Part shown: positions 60,612-64,000 of the stretch, one piece after another
How the letters are laid out: each line of letters opens with the position of its first letter
Position numbering within the stretch: the first letter of the stretch is position 1
DNA from: Clostridia bacterium
Lineage (GTDB): Bacteria; Bacillota; Clostridia; Christensenellales; Borkfalkiaceae
Direction of reading: 5' to 3'
Assembly (NCBI GenBank): GCA_017466825.1
Contig: JAFTTJ010000001.1
Location: 111,123 to 175,122 of the forward strand
Length of the DNA: 64,000 bases
The notes under the pieces: generated by a model
Seen by the model: the letters and a program-made list of their open reading frames with translations, nothing else
What the model was told of the DNA's origin: nothing
Databases searched by the model: none
Position numbers and translations under genes: made by a program

Positions 60612-60962
60612 CTAACGTGATTTAAGCGCAATTTTTATGGCTAAAACTCCGCTTTTTGCAACTTGCTCTTTGGAATAATATTTTTCCATATCCAAAGGGC
60701 TTGCAAGTTGGAAATTTTCCGCCGTATACCCTATTTCAAGGGGTGATAAGTCGGCATATAAGTCGATAAACGACGAATAACGCTTTAAATCGACAACGCT
60801 AACGAGTATGGACTCTTCGTTGCCACCCACCAAAGAAAACTCGATTTCGTCGCCGATTTTTATACCTTTTCGCTTTTCGTCATAGAGCCGTAATTCGTAA
60901 ATTTTCACACCGCTTTTGATAAGGTGAAACGGCTCTTTTTGCAAGTTCATATAAAACTTCAT
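60612..60962 (-). CDS. ASCH-domain protein
   Basis: 116 residues from the ATG behind AGGAGG (60962). MNLQKEPFHLIKSGVKIYELRLYDEKRKGIKIGDEIEF is the ASCH opening (Lys/Glu/Arg face), and the C-terminus has YYSKEQVAKSGVLAIKI. ASCH domains bind RNA or hydrolyse modified nucleosides; which applies here is unknown. One dispersed 13-mer copy is internal (60757). Confidence 0.8.
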   Translation of the reverse strand: MKFYMNLQKEPFHLIKSGVKIYELRLYDEKRKGIKIGDEIEFSLVGGNEESILVSVVDLKRYSSFIDLYADLSPLEIGYTAENFQLASPLDMEKYYSKEQVAKSGVLAIKIALKSR

Positions 60963-61112
60963 TTGCAGTCCTCCTAATGCGCTCAAACAATATTATATCA
61001 TTTTAAATTACCCATTTCAAGCGAAAAACAATTTTTGTTTAACACGGTTTAATTTGACATAAAAGCATACTTGTGGTAAAATTGAACTACTAATAATAAA
61101 GGACGGTTAAAT

Positions 61113-62027
61113 ATGGACGAATTAAAAGAATTGCGAATTGTTGATAATTTTTATCAAACTTCATCTTTCTTTCCTATGCCGACGATTTTAATAAGTACGG
61201 TTAGCGAAAGTGGACAAACCAATCTCGGCGCGTACTCGCTTTGCTTTCCTTACTACATTGCAGGCAAGGACTACTACGCTATGATACTAGAATGCAGAAA
61301 CAGTTCTAACACGGCGCAAAACATTTTAAGAACTAAAAAATGCGCGCTTAACTTTATTACCGACAGTAGGAAATATTTTAAAGAAGCGGTTAGACTCGGC
61401 TTTCCCGGCGAAACGACTGAAGAAAAGATGAAAAATTGTATTTTTAACCTTATCGACAGTAAAATAGAGCCGTCGAGACCACAACTTGTGAGCGAGAGTT
61501 TTCAAGTTTTTGAATGCACTTGGGACGACAGTTTAGAAGACGCTTACCAAGATAAAGCGGGTTGTTTGGAAGGTTACGAGCCCCCTTATAGGAACTTTAA
61601 CGGCATAACCAGTAAATTCGGCGCGCACTTTATTTTAAAAATTGATAAAATTTTAATGAAGGAAAAATACCACAAGTCGATTATAAACGGCGTAAACGGT
61701 TGGAACTTCCCGAGCGTGCCCGTCGACTACGGTTATAGAGATAGCACTAATTTTTGGTGTTCGCAATTTAAGCGCCCCTACGCCGAAAAGATACCCGCAA
61801 AAGACAACGGCGACGTAAAATCGGTTATGTACGCAGCGGAAAGAATTGACCCCGACGTAAAGTTTACCGAAGAAGCGTGCGCAAAACTCACCAAAATACC
61901 CAGAGTATTTTTAAAGGCTGCCCTAACCCAAATGGTTAATATAGCAAAGGAAGAAAGCATAACTTTAATAGACGAAAAAGCGCTTGACATAATCAATGAT
62001 AAACGCCGTAAAGAAAAGAAAAAATAA
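61113..62027 (+). CDS. Flavin reductase-like protein with C-terminal PCP-reductase-like domain
   Basis: 304 residues. Residues ~10-190 follow the FMN-binding flavin reductase fold (FFPMPTILISTVSESGQTNLG, SSNTAQNILRTKKCALNF). The last ~60 residues (FTEEACAKLTKIPRVFLKAAL...) resemble the PCP_red small domain found at the end of some oxidoreductases. Promoter TTGACA (61054-61059), 17 nt, TAAAAT (61077-61082); AAAGGAC site. Electron acceptor unknown. Confidence 0.72.
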   Translation: MDELKELRIVDNFYQTSSFFPMPTILISTVSESGQTNLGAYSLCFPYYIAGKDYYAMILECRNSSNTAQNILRTKKCALNFITDSRKYFKEAVRLGFPGETTEEKMKNCIFNLIDSKIEPSRPQLVSESFQVFECTWDDSLEDAYQDKAGCLEGYEPPYRNFNGITSKFGAHFILKIDKILMKEKYHKSIINGVNGWNFPSVPVDYGYRDSTNFWCSQFKRPYAEKIPAKDNGDVKSVMYAAERIDPDVKFTEEACAKLTKIPRVFLKAALTQMVNIAKEESITLIDEKALDIINDKRRKEKKK

Positions 62028-62058
62028 ACAATAAAGCACTTTGCTTTGGCAAGTTAAA

Positions 62059-62093
62059 AGCGACCGCTATATTAGCGGTCGCTTATCTTTTTT
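62059..62093 (+). terminator. Terminator of the flavin reductase-like gene
   Basis: 10-bp stem AGCGACCGCT / AGCGGTCGCT, then TATCTTTTTT. Confidence 0.88.
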
Positions 62094-62110
62094 AGTTGAC
62101 CTTAAAGGCA

Positions 62111-63418
62111 TTATTTTAAGTCGCTTAAATCGACGATAGTTTTCGTTTTTCTAGAGCGTTCGGCTGCATAAATGCACAAATGTCCGTTTATAGAATCGCT
62201 GAGTTTGGTTATAGAAACTGAACTTCTGTCACCGTTATAATAAGCGACTAAATCGCGCATTATGGCAAAGTCGCCACCGCTATGACCGCCGTAAACGGCG
62301 TTGTTTACTACTTCTTGCGAAATATCTATTTCCTTGCTTTCACCGAAAAAGGCGTCGTAAGCGTATTTTGTTAAAACGAATTTATTAGACTCGATTTTAC
62401 CTTCGATTTCACCGAGCGAGCCTACGATATGTATATATCTATCGGGCTTAGTTGCTCCGCCGACTAGATTGAACGATACGCAAGAGCCGTTTTCAAAAGA
62501 AATGATTAAGTTTTGCCTATCTACAATGTCGCCACCCGCATTATAACCGCATCTGCCGTAGTTATCCGTTTTTAAAAACTCAGCCTTTTCTTCCTGTGTG
62601 ATTTGATCAAAAGGCTTGTTGAGTTTATCCCAAACCAAAAACGGCATTGCGTCAAAGTAAAGGTAATGTCTTTTAGCCGAATATTCGCAAGTGTCAACGT
62701 GGGGGCACTCGTGACAAAATTCGGTTGCGTCCTTTGGCATATTTTTAGGGATAAACCTAGAACGACTGCCAAAACTTGCGATAGACTTTGGCGTAGTAGC
62801 ATTGTTAAGCCAACAAATAAGGTCTAAATCGTGACAGCATTTTGCAAGCAAAAAGCCCGAACCGCAAACTTTTTCATTGTTCCATTTACCACGGTCGAAC
62901 GCAGTCAAATAATGTGGTAAACTTACGTGTTCGTTCATTTCCATAGTCATTATTTCGCCGATTTCACCGTTGTTGATAAGCGTTTTTATGTTGCGGTAGA
63001 ACGGCGTGTAACGAAGAACGTGACAAACGAAGACGTTGCAACCTTTTTCTTCGGCTTTGCGCTGAATCTCTAAAAGTTCCTTTTCGTTGTTTACGATAGG
63101 CTTTTCCATAAGCATATCGTAACCCGCTTGCAAAATTTGCATTGCGGTAGAATAATGCAATTCGTCCATAGTAGCGTTTATTACGATGTCACACTTTACG
63201 TTTGCGCTTATAAAATCGTCAAGATTGGCGAAAAGTTGACCGTCGTTTAAACCATATCTCAATTTTGCATCGGAAAGTTTATAAGGGTTAGGATCTACGA
63301 CTGCAACGATTTCAAGTTGCTCTTTGCAGTCTAGGCTATAGTCTGCATAAACTTGCCCACGGTTGCCGTAACCGACTACCGTAGCCGTAATCTTTTTACC
63401 AGTAAATTTGTCGCTCAT
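62111..63418 (-). CDS. Gfo/Idh/MocA-family oxidoreductase
   Basis: 435 residues from the ATG at 63418 (AGAAGG). NAD-binding VVGYGNRGQVYADY near residue 13, then MEKPIVNN with the catalytic Lys of the EKP motif. An internal cysteine cluster CHECPHVDTCEYS (about 240-255) is a feature of a subset of these sugar dehydrogenases and could bind metal. Substrate probably a sugar or inositol derivative; no pathway partners nearby. Confidence 0.87.
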   Translation of the reverse strand: MSDKFTGKKITATVVGYGNRGQVYADYSLDCKEQLEIVAVVDPNPYKLSDAKLRYGLNDGQLFANLDDFISANVKCDIVINATMDELHYSTAMQILQAGYDMLMEKPIVNNEKELLEIQRKAEEKGCNVFVCHVLRYTPFYRNIKTLINNGEIGEIMTMEMNEHVSLPHYLTAFDRGKWNNEKVCGSGFLLAKCCHDLDLICWLNNATTPKSIASFGSRSRFIPKNMPKDATEFCHECPHVDTCEYSAKRHYLYFDAMPFLVWDKLNKPFDQITQEEKAEFLKTDNYGRCGYNAGGDIVDRQNLIISFENGSCVSFNLVGGATKPDRYIHIVGSLGEIEGKIESNKFVLTKYAYDAFFGESKEIDISQEVVNNAVYGGHSGGDFAIMRDLVAYYNGDRSSVSITKLSDSINGHLCIYAAERSRKTKTIVDLSDLK

Positions 63419-63490
63419 GATAAAACCTTCTAGTAGTTTTTTATAGATAAATTTTAGCACAGTTAAATTTCAAAGTCAACAAAATATTAG

Positions 63491-63505
63491 TGCGTTTTTG
63501 TTGCA
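63491..63505 (-). promoter_or_regulatory. TGCAACAAAAACGCA motif upstream of the oxidoreductase
   Basis: Minus strand motif one A longer than the two ECF-linked copies at 58567 and 60554. Possible third target of the same sigma factor, but one base-length difference weakens this. Confidence 0.3.
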
Positions 63506-63523
63506 TTTGTTAGCATAAAAATT

Positions 63524-63563
63524 TACACTTCACAAAAGCAACAACGCGCTTTTGTGAAGTGTA
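63524..63563. repeat. 16-bp perfect inverted repeat at the array boundary
   Basis: TACACTTCACAAAAGC (63524-63539) and its complement (63548-63563). The right arm is the tail of an array unit (GCACTTTTGCGAAGTATA-like, diverged), so the hairpin was made by inverted duplication of a unit end. Confidence 0.7.
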
Positions 63564-64000
63564 TAACTTTAAACTTGTTTTAAGTTGTAGAAACGACGCA
63601 AGACAAGGCTCGCTTTTAGTTGACGGACACAATAGACCTTGTTGGTCATTGGGGTCGAAAACTAAAAGCAGTAACGCTCTTTTGCGAAGTATCTAAGCCT
63701 TTGTTAAAGGCTTAGATGCGAGTTAGCCAAGGCTCGCGAGCCTGAAAAGACTTGGTAGACCTTGCTGGTCACCAAGGTTTTGAAGGCGACACAGTAACGC
63801 AGTCTAACGAAGTAGATAAGACTTTAAACCCGTTTAAAGGTTTAGATACGAGCAAAAGAAGGCTCGCATTAAAGGATAAGACACGATAGACCTTTGTGGT
63901 CATCGGGGTTTAGACTTTAATGCAGTAACGCTCTTTTCAAGTGTTTTAAAGGCTTAGATGCGAGTTAGCCAAGGCTCGCGAGCATGAAAAGACTTGGTAC
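63541..64000 (+). repeat. Structured-repeat array 3, continues beyond the window
   Basis: A relic unit end (63541-63570), then H (63571-63690), I (63691-63830), J (63832-63945) and K (from 63946, cut by the window edge). J has P3 GCATTAAAG (63866-63874) / CTTTAATGC (63915-63923) and P4 CGAT/ATCG (63884-63887 / 63902-63905), different sequences but the same pairing as in unit C. I and K are the constant TTAGCC-type units alternating with variable H and J. No gene in 63461-64000. Confidence 0.82.

Overview
The window looks like chromosomal DNA of a low-to-moderate GC, endospore-lineage Firmicute (class Clostridia, probably an uncultured gut member; family not resolved). Reasons: spoVG and a ylbJ-like sporulation gene, strong AGGAGG-type ribosome sites, TTGACA/TATAAT promoters, an FMN riboswitch on an ECF riboflavin transporter gene, feoAB with a DtxR-family regulator, a [FeFe]-hydrogenase-like protein, and mostly minus-strand operons of housekeeping genes.

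Layout. 0-9.3 kb: an alcohol-dehydrogenase-like gene, murC, spoVG, a PHP phosphatase with rarA, ylbJ, then coaD-rsmD-queH and mreB-maf. 9.4-9.7 kb: RNase P RNA. 9.8-13.9 kb: a large BspA-type leucine-rich-repeat lipoprotein next to a decayed XRE regulator. 14-17 kb: fucI and ddl. 17-21 kb: tsaE-tsaB-rimI-hydrolase-murF. 21-25 kb: riboswitch-ribU, a DeoC-like protein, rsfS and a nadD-yqeK fusion. 25.8-29.3 kb: HAD, yhbY, a structured-repeat array, obg, nth. 29.4-37 kb: DUF3343 plus cysteine desulfurase, small hypotheticals, S41 protease, PucR-type regulator, RNase H, asd, hpt. 37-40 kb: accessory-looking region with XRE modules, tRNA-Ser and a methyltransferase. 40-48 kb: hydrogenase plus kinase, feo locus, PAP2, YitT. 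48-55 kb: leuS, an XRE/membrane module, the deo operon. 55-64 kb: a CofE-like ligase, a second repeat array, an ECF sigma/RsgI-like signalling operon, ASCH, flavin reductase, a Gfo/Idh oxidoreductase, and a third repeat array running off the end.

Two signals are not explained by ordinary genes. (1) Three arrays (about 26.84-27.37, 56.58-56.91 and 63.54-64.00 kb) are built of ~125-nt units that fold into the same multi-stem structure with compensatory changes in at least three helices. In each array a nearly constant unit alternates with a variable unit. I do not recognise the family. (2) A 13-mer, TATAAGTYGATWA, occurs 19 times exactly, far above chance. It lies either a few bases 3' of stop codons or inside genes in several reading frames, so it looks like a DNA-level signal. 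Several genes (nadD-yqeK, tsaE, one xre, probably asd and murC) have an ATG only 5-6 nt after a -10 box, suggesting leaderless transcripts.

All calls come from reading sequence and provided translations by eye. No database search was possible.
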